In this document: positions 1 through 6,643 of the stretch, piece by piece
Layout: each line of letters starts with the position of its first letter
How positions within the stretch are numbered: position 1 is the stretch's first letter
Assembly (NCBI GenBank): GCA_024639445.1
Contig: JAHEIJ010000099.1
Span: 1 to 7,521 of the forward strand
Length of the DNA: 7,521 nt
From: Gammaproteobacteria bacterium
GTDB lineage: Bacteria; Pseudomonadota; Gammaproteobacteria; UBA6429; Thiohalophilaceae
Reading direction: 5' to 3'
Made by a program: the position numbers and the translations under genes
The notes under the pieces: model-generated
What the model was told of the DNA's origin: nothing
The model's database searches: none
Seen by the model: the letters and a program-made list of their open reading frames with translations, nothing else

Positions 1-1
1 C

Positions 2-2374
2 GATGACACTGGTATCAACTATTGGGACAGTAGGGACGACAAGGTTCATCCGATGGTGGTCAGTTATTCCGGCCAGGTGATCGGTGATTACTCGCTGGGT
101 GAGGGTAGTGCCGATATCGGCGATCCCGATAACATTGATGATATCTTTGTCGCGCTATCACTCGATAACGGTAAAACCTGGAAGGACACTCAGATCAGTG
201 ATTCGGCTATCAAGTCATCCATTAATGTTTCCTGGGACACCAATCATGATGGCAACAGGGAAACCATTGCTTATCCGGGACATTCCCATAAATCCACCAT
301 GGCAGTACAGAAAATCGTGGATGCAGATGCAGTAGAGCACCACTATTTGCTGGTAGCCTGGCTGGACAAATACTGTCCCAGTGGCGACCCGTTTGGCCTG
401 GATGATACTGATGATGTTGTTTACCAGGACTACTTCAAGGTTAACGGTAACCAGGGTTCCATTGACTACGACCTGGCCTGTGATACCTCAGTCGAGGATC
501 CCGAAGCCATAGACTACAACTGCGCTCCCAATGGTCAGGCCGTGTATGAAGTACCCTTTAGCTGTGTCTGGACCGCGCGCGGGGAATTTCTGCAGGATAC
601 TGATGATGAAGGAAACCCTGTCGTCAATGACACTGGCGATCCTGTCTACACCATCGAATGGCGCATACCCGCACAACTCACTACGGGTACCCGCGATGCC
701 AACAAGATCTGGTTAGCGGCTTCCGAAGCCGGTTTTGCCAAGGCCTGGCAGGAAGATCCGGAAGGCTTGCGTGCTGGTAAAGGTGCCGGCCCCGGTGTCG
801 GCTGGAGTGGTGCGACCACCAACCACGGTGCTGATATCTGGTTTACCAAGATCAATGCGGCAGACTTTGGTGCCGTGGTCACGATTGAGGATGATCCTGA
901 GATCAATGTCGATGGTAAACCGGTTGCCCTGACTAACTTCGATTACCCGGTACGCATTACCGATAACGAAAAGTGCAACGGTGATGATGACACCAAGCTT
1001 TACTGTGCCCACATCTGTGATGGTGCAGATAGTACAGACTGTGTCACCGAATACATCGACATGCTCAGCTACAGCACCAAGGAAGAGGAAGTGTATTATT
1101 CCGTGCTGGATGGCGATACCGGTGCCTCACGCCCCGCCATGCGGATCCTGAAGACGGATGCGGAAGAACTGGTGGTTGTGTTGGGCTACGAGGAAACCAA
1201 GGGTCTGGCTGAAACGGAACCGGGCGTGCCTGATCAGGGCGATGTCGATCCTGAAGACACGATTGAAGACGAAGGTAAATCCGTTTACTTCGAAAGCTTC
1301 GTACTCCCAACAGAGCCGGTGATGGATCTGCCCCTGGCAGATGACGACAACGTACCGACCTTCCGTGTTCCGGTTATAAGTGCTGGCTACATCGTCAATC
1401 AGCTGGTGCCGGAAGTGATTGTTACAGAAAATGATGACGGTACGTCTACAGTCACTGAAACAGGTGAATGGATTTACGAAAATGCTCGTCGGCTGGTCGT
1501 CATGACGCATGTCGATAACTGTGAAGCTAATGCGGAAAGTGCCCCTTACAACTTTGGCTTCATGTACAAGCAGGGCATTTACACCCGCGGTGGCCCGTCT
1601 GACATGTACATTCGTCTGAACAGCGGCTTTAGCTATCTTGACGATAACAATGAGCCATTGTTTGAGGATGCGCTTAACGTTAGTTCCCATGAAGTTGTGC
1701 TGGATGCGGATGAGAACTACACAGACGATATCATCTGGGAACCGGAGTATATGACACATCAGTCAACAACTGTCCTGGAAGACAATACCTTCTCACCACG
1801 GGGTTGGTTACGCGGTATCGATGTTTTCACCTCGTTTGAGTACACCCCGAACTGGGATGAAAGTGATCACGGCTGTGTACCCAACAAGTTCCATTTCAAT
1901 GCCACCACAGATGGTGCATGGGTCAACGGCCCGGTCGTTATATCCAAGGTTCGTGGACCATGTATCTCAACCCTGGATCCGCGCATCAAGGCTGCACCGA
2001 AAGGGAAGCTAACCGATGGCATTGTGTCTGACCTGAGCAATCCAGATGCCATCTACATGGTGTACGGCACCTATGACATGAACAGCGGGGAAGAACTGGA
2101 TCTCTTCTATACCTGGTCAACTGACAGAGGTGTTACCTGGGATGTTGTTCTCCAGGATGATGCTGATCCGGAATCTGAAGCCAATCGGAAACTGGCTGCC
2201 CGCGATGTGATTCAGGAGAAGGAAGCCCAGATCATAGCGTCACCGGATGGCAGCATGCTCTGGACCGTCTGGAATCAGGAATCTCACGAAGAACCTGATG
2301 CCAGTGACCCGCCGGACCACTTCCTTGGCCTGGATAGCTGGGTTGGCCGTGTCGATTACGAAGTCACTGAGTAA
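2..2374 (+). CDS. Secreted Asp-box protein, choice-of-anchor O-like (5' truncated)
   Basis: The reading frame is open from base 2 to the TAA at 2372-2374, so 790 residues of a longer protein are visible; the first ATG (base 53) is internal and need not be the start. Two Asp-box motifs of BNR/sialidase-like propellers are seen: SLDNGKTW (visible residues 53-60) and STDRGVTW (706-713). Blocks such as PGHSHK, DKYCPSGDPF, PFSCVWTARG, TTGTRDANKIW and GKGAGPGVGWSGATTNHGAD match my memory of the family annotated 'choice-of-anchor O protein'; that assignment is from recall. The protein is acidic (many Asp/Glu) and has 11 Cys, four of them packed within about 25 residues near 955-1045, which fits an exported, disulfide-bonded protein. 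The C-terminus (WVGRVDYEVTE) has no LPXTG, PEP-CTERM or membrane segment, so any membrane anchor must be at the unseen N-terminus. Substrate and role are unknown; Asp boxes are structural and do not prove sialidase activity. Confidence 0.8.
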   Translation, partial: DDTGINYWDSRDDKVHPMVVSYSGQVIGDYSLGEGSADIGDPDNIDDIFVALSLDNGKTWKDTQISDSAIKSSINVSWDTNHDGNRETIAYPGHSHKSTMAVQKIVDADAVEHHYLLVAWLDKYCPSGDPFGLDDTDDVVYQDYFKVNGNQGSIDYDLACDTSVEDPEAIDYNCAPNGQAVYEVPFSCVWTARGEFLQDTDDEGNPVVNDTGDPVYTIEWRIPAQLTTGTRDANKIWLAASEAGFAKAWQEDPEGLRAGKGAGPGVGWSGATTNHGADIWFTKINAADFGAVVTIEDDPEINVDGKPVALTNFDYPVRITDNEKCNGDDDTKLYCAHICDGADSTDCVTEYIDMLSYSTKEEEVYYSVLDGDTGASRPAMRILKTDAEELVVVLGYEETKGLAETEPGVPDQGDVDPEDTIEDEGKSVYFESFVLPTEPVMDLPLADDDNVPTFRVPVISAGYIVNQLVPEVIVTENDDGTSTVTETGEWIYENARRLVVMTHVDNCEANAESAPYNFGFMYKQGIYTRGGPSDMYIRLNSGFSYLDDNNEPLFEDALNVSSHEVVLDADENYTDDIIWEPEYMTHQSTTVLEDNTFSPRGWLRGIDVFTSFEYTPNWDESDHGCVPNKFHFNATTDGAWVNGPVVISKVRGPCISTLDPRIKAAPKGKLTDGIVSDLSNPDAIYMVYGTYDMNSGEELDLFYTWSTDRGVTWDVVLQDDADPESEANRKLAARDVIQEKEAQIIASPDGSMLWTVWNQESHEEPDASDPPDHFLGLDSWVGRVDYEVTE

Positions 2375-2402
2375 AGGAGCTCAGTAGCAGTAGCATCACC
2401 GT

Positions 2403-2422
2403 AACCAACAGGGATGTTGGTT
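2403..2422 (+). repeat. Inverted repeat, hairpin A
   Basis: AACCAACA (2403-2410) and TGTTGGTT (2415-2422) form a perfect 8-bp stem around a GGGA tetraloop. No T-run follows, so it is not a complete intrinsic terminator on its own. It abuts hairpin B. Confidence 0.65.
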
Positions 2423-2457
2423 GGTAAAGGGCCGGACAAACGTCCGGTCCTTCTACC
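2423..2457 (+). repeat. Inverted repeat, hairpin B (GC-rich)
   Basis: AAGGGCCGGAC (2427-2437) pairs with GTCCGGTCCTT (2442-2452) through 11 pairs, one of them G-U, around an AAAC loop. After a single bulged C (2453) the stem continues with GGTA (2423-2426) against TACC (2454-2457). The stem is strong, but only a weak TTCT follows the GC core. It may act as a processing stop, or as a terminator in tandem with the hairpin at 2493-2515. Confidence 0.65.
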
Positions 2458-2492
2458 AAAACCCTGGTGGTAGTATTAGCGGTGATGACCTA

Positions 2493-2520
2493 AAGGGGCT
2501 CAATTTGAGCCCCTTATCTA
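2493..2520 (+). terminator. Probable terminator after the first gene
   Basis: AAGGGGCTCAA (2493-2503) and TTGAGCCCCTT (2505-2515) form a near-perfect palindrome, effectively an 8 to 10 bp GC-rich stem with a 3-base loop. The following TTATCTA is only a modest U-tract, and the A-rich 5' side makes the element roughly symmetric. It most likely ends the transcript of the first gene, 118 bases after its stop codon. Confidence 0.65.
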
Positions 2521-2556
2521 AAAATGGACTGATAACTGGTGATGTGCTTTAGCTCT

Positions 2557-2567
2557 TATAAAATACT
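2557..2567 (+). promoter_or_regulatory. Possible -10 region for the lipoprotein gene
   Basis: The stretch TATAAAATACT contains TAAAAT (2559-2564), one mismatch from TATAAT, about 60 bases before the lipoprotein start and after the preceding terminator. I do not see a convincing -35 hexamer 16-18 bases upstream, so this is a weak call that rests mostly on position and AT richness. Confidence 0.3.
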
Positions 2568-2612
2568 CTAACCTAACACCGCATCACCTGATTATCTAAT
2601 ACGTGATGACAG

Positions 2613-2617
2613 AGGAG
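2613..2617 (+). promoter_or_regulatory. Ribosome binding site deciding the lipoprotein start
   Basis: AGGAG at 2613-2617 lies 8 bases before the ATG at 2626, an ideal spacing. It overlaps the in-frame GTG at 2617, which therefore cannot be the start served by this site. The site decides for ATG 2626 and gives an N-terminus beginning MCLIKII. Confidence 0.75.
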
Positions 2618-2625
2618 TGAGAATA

Positions 2626-4347
2626 ATGTGTTTAATCAAAATCATTAACTCATTGGTACTATTTTCCCTTCTTGTCACTCTTTCTGGTTGTGGTGGTGGT
2701 GGTGGTGACGCCACTCCGCCGCCACCATCAGCACCTTCGGTTATCGCTTTCTTTCCATCTGTAAGTTCAGATACCGCTTTAGTTACGTCCGTAGTAACGG
2801 CCCAATTCAATAAAGATATGGATCCGCAAACAATAAATGATCCTGAGAAAAACATCTTCATAATTGACAACGTAACAAAAATTCCGGTGGATGGTAGTGT
2901 TCTCTATTGGGGCGCATATCTAAAAGTACATGACAATGTTGCCGTCTTTACCCCAGATAATGATCTTGTTGTCGGCAGAGAATATGTCGCCACTGTTACC
3001 ACCGATGTAAAAGACACCTCTGGCGATCCCCTCGCACGTGACTATAACTGGAGTTTCTTTATTGCTCCAAGCCCGTTAGCGGTTTCTGTCGATGAGAATA
3101 ATATTTTTGGTACAAGAGGTATCGATGCTGCCTCAACCTCCGCCCCCAGCGCAACGGGTGAATATGTGGTATTTGCCTCTGCTGATAATTTTGCTGGTAT
3201 CAATACTGGTGGAATATCACAAATCTACCGTAAAAACACGGTCACGGGACGAATAGAAATCGTTAGCGCTAGTAACTATAACCATAATATTGCAGATGGC
3301 GATAGTACTACACCTCGTGTCAGCGACTCCGGGCGATATGTTGTTTTCAGTTCACGTGCCTCTAATTTAATATCTTGCATCCCAACGCATGGGAAGTTCC
3401 ATATTTATCTCAAAGACATGCGTGATGACAGTATTATGTTATTGGATTTAAGTATCACTAAGCCTGGAGAGGCAGGGAATGGTAACAGCAGCATGCCGGA
3501 TATCAGCGGTATACCTGACACGGGCTCAGGGAAATATGTCGTTTTTGAATCCACTTCTAGCGACCTGCATGCTGAGGATACCGATATCACACCCGATATC
3601 TTCCTGATCAACGTGACATCAGGAACAGTCAGCCTTGTCAGTGCGAGTCTAGACCAGGAAAACGATCCAGCAGACGGTGCCAACTCTCGGCCACGAGTTT
3701 CTGATAATGGTAATCGTGTGGTATTTGATTCCGTCGCCACCAACCTTGTTGCCAATGACACGAATGGCAAACCGGATATTTTTCTGCACGATGTCGGCAG
3801 CACCACCACGACCCGACTTAGCGTTGACGCCAACGGGGATGAAGTCAGTGGTGGTTCTGTTGGCAGTACCCATGCGGATATCAGCGCCGATAGTATCTAT
3901 ACTGTATTCCAGTCTGACCAACCGACTCTTGATGGCAATATTAATAACAGTAAGATAGATATCTTTATACGGGAAACAACTGATGCATCGACTATAAAGA
4001 CCCTAAGTCTTGCCGATGGAGATGCTGATGGCGCAAATGGCAATAGCGAACGACCTTCCATTAGCTTAGATGGTCGCTATATTACCTTTGAATCAGAAGC
4101 CACTGACCTAGTGACTAGTGATACAAATGGTGCCGTACTCGATATTTTTGTACGTGAAAGGAGCAGCACAACTATCAGTCTCCTAAGTATTGATAACAAC
4201 AATACGCAGGGTAAGCAGGGAAGTATCAACGCTGTTATCAGCGCAAATGGCCGCTATATAAGTTTTACCACTAGTAATAATTTTGACACTGCGGATGGGA
4301 ATGGCATGGCGGACATTTACCGTGCCTATAATGCCGAATTTCGATGA
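2626..4347 (+). CDS. Lipoprotein with Ig-like domain and seven-repeat TolB-like propeller
   Basis: A 573-residue protein starting at ATG 2626 (see the ribosome binding site). Residues 3-20 are hydrophobic and end in the lipobox LSGC, with Cys22 the predicted lipidated residue. A Gly5 run and a Pro-rich tether follow. Residues about 35-150 look like a bacterial Ig-like SbsA/Big_5 domain (FNKDMDP, then VAVFTPDNDL, REYVATV, VKDTSGDPL, NWSFF). From about residue 170 seven repeats follow at roughly 60-residue spacing, with consensus P-x-[VI]-S-x-x-G-[RK]-Y-V-V-F-x-S, then an acidic DTNGxxDIF-type loop and a strand ending LS or VS. They begin near 172, 228, 289, 353, 415, 475 and 534, which fits a seven-bladed TolB/WD40-like propeller. 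Blade 5 is degenerate and blade 3 has an insertion. Likely anchored at the outer membrane or periplasm; ligand unknown. Terminators on both sides suggest a single-gene transcript. The DNA looks more AT-rich than the asmA-like gene. Confidence 0.85.
   Translation: MCLIKIINSLVLFSLLVTLSGCGGGGGDATPPPPSAPSVIAFFPSVSSDTALVTSVVTAQFNKDMDPQTINDPEKNIFIIDNVTKIPVDGSVLYWGAYLKVHDNVAVFTPDNDLVVGREYVATVTTDVKDTSGDPLARDYNWSFFIAPSPLAVSVDENNIFGTRGIDAASTSAPSATGEYVVFASADNFAGINTGGISQIYRKNTVTGRIEIVSASNYNHNIADGDSTTPRVSDSGRYVVFSSRASNLISCIPTHGKFHIYLKDMRDDSIMLLDLSITKPGEAGNGNSSMPDISGIPDTGSGKYVVFESTSSDLHAEDTDITPDIFLINVTSGTVSLVSASLDQENDPADGANSRPRVSDNGNRVVFDSVATNLVANDTNGKPDIFLHDVGSTTTTRLSVDANGDEVSGGSVGSTHADISADSIYTVFQSDQPTLDGNINNSKIDIFIRETTDASTIKTLSLADGDADGANGNSERPSISLDGRYITFESEATDLVTSDTNGAVLDIFVRERSSTTISLLSIDNNNTQGKQGSINAVISANGRYISFTTSNNFDTADGNGMADIYRAYNAEFR
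2691..2727 (+). repeat. GGT triplet run and early-coding hairpin in the lipoprotein gene
   Basis: Five tandem GGT codons (2692-2706) encode the Gly run directly after the lipobox Cys. The arm 2691-2702 can pair with CCGCCGCCACCA (2716-2727), which encodes the Pro-rich tether, through 12 pairs including two G-U. The repeat is seen directly; any effect on translation or on repeat-length variation is inferred. Confidence 0.6.
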
Positions 4348-4383
4348 TATGCTCACAACCCATTTCTATTAGTGAAGAATCAT

Positions 4384-4409
4384 GAGAGGGGCTAAGCTCC
4401 TCTCTTTTT
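4384..4409 (+). terminator. Rho-independent terminator after the lipoprotein gene
   Basis: GAGAGGGGC (4384-4392) pairs with GCTCCTCTC (4396-4404) over 9 bp with one G-U pair, a TAA loop, and an immediate TTTTT (4405-4409). This is a textbook intrinsic terminator, 36 bases after the lipoprotein stop codon, and it separates that gene from the downstream cluster. Confidence 0.9.
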
Positions 4410-4426
4410 ACTTAGTGATAATCAAT

Positions 4427-4456
4427 TTATGAAACTTTTCTAGGCCGACTTATACT
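4427..4456 (+). promoter_or_regulatory. Candidate sigma70-type promoter for the asmA-like cluster
   Basis: TATACT at 4451-4456 matches five of six bases of TATAAT and sits in an AT-rich stretch about 50 bases before the ATG at 4505. The best -35 match I find is TTATGA (4427-4432) with an 18-base spacer, which is poor. Location between a strong terminator and the first gene of an apparent operon supports a promoter here. The rest of 4457-4504 holds nothing I recognise. Confidence 0.45.
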
Positions 4457-4504
4457 AATATATAGGTACGCCTCACCGAATCACCTTACACAGCTGAACA
4501 AATC

Positions 4505-6643
4505 ATGAACAAACCACTGCGCCTTGGCCTGAAATTTTTTGCCGCACTGATCCTGTTGTTACTGATCGTAGGCATTAGCCTGCCGTTCATCATCGATCCC
4601 AATGATTACAAGGATGAGATCATTAGCCGCGTCAAGCAGGAAACCGGCCGGGAGCTGGCCATTCCCGGTGATATCAGCCTGTCGGTATTTCCCTGGCTGG
4701 GCGTACAACTGGGTGAAGTGTCGTTCGGCAACGCCCGGGGATTCGGGGATCGCCCGATGGCGCATATCAACGCGGTGGATGTGCGCGTCAAACTTCTGCC
4801 GCTCTTGAGCAAGGAACTGCAGATTGATCATGTTACCCTCGATGGACTTACCCTCCTGCTGCAACGGGATGCCAAGGGCCGCACCAACTGGGATGATCTG
4901 GTTCCCCAGCCCGACCTCGCCCAAACAGCAAAACCCGCCCTCCAGGAAAAACCAGCGCCTGCGGAACCCGGCGGCACCGCATTGGCCGCGCTGGCGGTGG
5001 ATGGCCTGAGCCTCAGCAACAGCAAGATAGACTGGCAGGACGCCCAGGCAAAACAGTATTACAGTCTCAATGATGTCAATCTCTCACTGGGCGCCGTGGC
5101 TTTCGATCGCGCTTTTCCCCTCAAGGCTGACCTCAAGTTCAGCAGTCGCGATCCAAAAGCGAACGGTGAACTTAATATCTCTGTCGATGTAACCATCGGC
5201 CAGGACCTGAAAACCTATTCACTGCAGAAGCTGAAGCTGGAGACGCAACTCAATACCTCGGCCTTGCCGAAACAACCTGCCCGGCTCAATGCCAGTCTGG
5301 CGTCACTTACCATTGACCTGAATAAAGAAGCGCTGCAATCAAAGAACCTGCGGCTCAGCAGTCATAACCTCACGCTACAAGCTGATATTGAGGCACAACA
5401 ATTTCTGTCGCAGCCGAAATACCAGGGCCAGTTGAGTATTCCACCCTTTTCACTGCGTGAGTTATTGAAACAGCTCGGGATTACCCTGCCAGCCACGGCC
5501 GATGCCAAGGTACTCAAACATGTTGAGGTACTGAGTCATTTTCAGGGCACCAGCAAGCAACTGAAGCTCAACAAACTGCACCTGAAACTGGATGACTCCA
5601 CCCTCTCGGGCAACGCCACGCTACCTGACTTTGGCAAGCCGGCAATTCGATACAGCCTGGCCCTCGACAAAATTGATGCCGACCGCTACCTGCCCCCGCC
5701 GACGGAGACAAAATCGGCTAGTGCCAAACCGGCACCAAGCGGCAGCAGCGCCGCCGCGGCAGGTACTCAATTGCCTATGGAGTTGTTACGCGCGCTAGAC
5801 CTGCAGGGCCGATTGAAAATCGATCACTTCAATATAAGCAACCTTAAGTCGAGCAATATTTTCCTGCCCACCAAGGCTAAAAAAGGCGTGATACAGCTTA
5901 GCCCCATAAGTGCCGAACTGTATGATGGCCGCTATCAGGGCAACATCAGCCTGGATGTCACCACCGACACGCCTCGCCTGGGAATTAATGAATCCCTCAA
6001 AAACGTCAATATAGGCCCGCTGCTGAAAGACTTCTGGGGTGACGACAAGATCCGTGGCAAAGCCAACTTGAACGCCAAATTGACTGCACGTGGGCTCGAT
6101 CCGGTCGCGTTTCGCAAAACCCTCAACGGCACTGCCAATTTCGAATTCAAGGACGGCGCCGTCAAGGGCTTTAACCTTGCACAAATAGAACGAGAGCTGA
6201 AAGCCCGACTCAAAGGCCAGCCCATTCCCAAGGAAAAGGTCCCGCAAGAAACCGATTTCGCGAGCATCACAGGCAGTCTTACTGCCACCAACGGCCTGGT
6301 GCAAAACAAGGATCTTCGCGCCGCCATGCCCTACGCCCGCGCCATCGGGGCCGGCAAGGCCTACCTGGTGAGCGAGGAACTGGACTACACCCTGCAGGTC
6401 AAATTCACATCGAAAGCAATCGGCCAGGGTGGGCGCACCTATGAACAGATGGATAAAATTGCCTTACCCATTCGCTTTCGAGGTACCTTCAGCAATCCCA
6501 GCATCAAACCCGACTATGATGCCGTCCTCAAGGCAGTGGCAAAGCAAGAACTTGAAAAACAAAAGAAAAAACTGGAAGACAAAGCCAGAAAGAAAATCGA
6601 GAAAGAACTTGGTGATGAGCTTAAAAAGCTGTTTAAATATTAA
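4505..6643 (+). CDS. AsmA family protein
   Basis: A 712-residue protein, longer than E. coli AsmA (about 617). A single N-terminal membrane segment (about residues 9-31) is followed by the family hallmark region: IDPNDYKDEI, then ETGRELAIPGDISLSVFPWLGVQLG, and RTNWDDL near residue 125. Two low-complexity Ala/Pro-rich linkers (about 136-160 and 397-420) break up the long beta-rich body. The C-terminal AsmA_2-like part contains FKDGAVKGFNLAQIERELK (near 549), the conserved NG-x-F-KDG-x-x-KG-x-NLA type block. The tail (about 680-712) is a highly charged Lys/Glu helix, probably a coiled coil. Family knowledge: AsmA-like proteins (AsmA, TamB, YhdP) are inner-membrane anchored, extend into the periplasm and are implicated in phospholipid transport and outer-membrane homeostasis. 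ATG 4505 has no good Shine-Dalgarno sequence, but it is the only start that keeps a normal membrane anchor. First gene of a three-gene overlapping cluster. Confidence 0.9.
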   Translation: MNKPLRLGLKFFAALILLLLIVGISLPFIIDPNDYKDEIISRVKQETGRELAIPGDISLSVFPWLGVQLGEVSFGNARGFGDRPMAHINAVDVRVKLLPLLSKELQIDHVTLDGLTLLLQRDAKGRTNWDDLVPQPDLAQTAKPALQEKPAPAEPGGTALAALAVDGLSLSNSKIDWQDAQAKQYYSLNDVNLSLGAVAFDRAFPLKADLKFSSRDPKANGELNISVDVTIGQDLKTYSLQKLKLETQLNTSALPKQPARLNASLASLTIDLNKEALQSKNLRLSSHNLTLQADIEAQQFLSQPKYQGQLSIPPFSLRELLKQLGITLPATADAKVLKHVEVLSHFQGTSKQLKLNKLHLKLDDSTLSGNATLPDFGKPAIRYSLALDKIDADRYLPPPTETKSASAKPAPSGSSAAAAGTQLPMELLRALDLQGRLKIDHFNISNLKSSNIFLPTKAKKGVIQLSPISAELYDGRYQGNISLDVTTDTPRLGINESLKNVNIGPLLKDFWGDDKIRGKANLNAKLTARGLDPVAFRKTLNGTANFEFKDGAVKGFNLAQIERELKARLKGQPIPKEKVPQETDFASITGSLTATNGLVQNKDLRAAMPYARAIGAGKAYLVSEELDYTLQVKFTSKAIGQGGRTYEQMDKIALPIRFRGTFSNPSIKPDYDAVLKAVAKQELEKQKKKLEDKARKKIEKELGDELKKLFKY

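Larger units (their letters stand above)
2394..2487 (+). other. Structured intergenic region: two hairpins inside a long-range stem
   Basis: Just after the first gene, CATCACCG (2394-2401) is perfectly complementary to CGGTGATG (2480-2487). Between these arms lie hairpin A (2403-2422) and hairpin B (2423-2457), giving a possible multi-branch fold. The remaining 2458-2479 could form an alternative helix, because CTACCA (2453-2458) can pair with TGGTAG (2468-2473), competing with the base of hairpin B. The fold would sit in the 3' UTR of the upstream transcript or be a separate small RNA; no promoter was recognised for the latter. It does not match a riboswitch that I can name. The complementarity is seen directly; that it folds or functions is inference. 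Confidence 0.45.

Noticed and set aside
1127..1759. A 210-residue open frame on the minus strand
   Set aside because: It lies wholly inside the Asp-box gene, shows no family motif, signal or ribosome binding site, and its composition is what antisense of that gene would give.
2..2374. Active sialidase function for the first gene
   Set aside because: Asp boxes occur in many non-enzymatic propellers, and I cannot see the arginine triad or the Asp and Tyr/Glu catalytic residues of sialidases.
2394..2487. A tRNA or a known riboswitch in the structured intergenic region
   Set aside because: The branched fold looks cloverleaf-like, but there is no T-loop GTTC motif, no anticodon arm of the right size and no CCA-end acceptor stem. 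No riboswitch core that I know matches.
2617..2625. GTG 2617 as the lipoprotein start
   Set aside because: It overlaps the AGGAG ribosome binding site, which is spaced correctly only for ATG 2626.
5795..6304. A 169-residue open frame on the minus strand
   Set aside because: It is antisense to the C-terminal half of the clear AsmA-family gene and has no recognisable motif.
6429..6614. An upstream extension of the START-like gene to ATG 6429
   Set aside because: The extra residues come from the asmA-like coding sequence read in another frame and would bury the signal peptide. ATG 6615 gives a normal exported protein.
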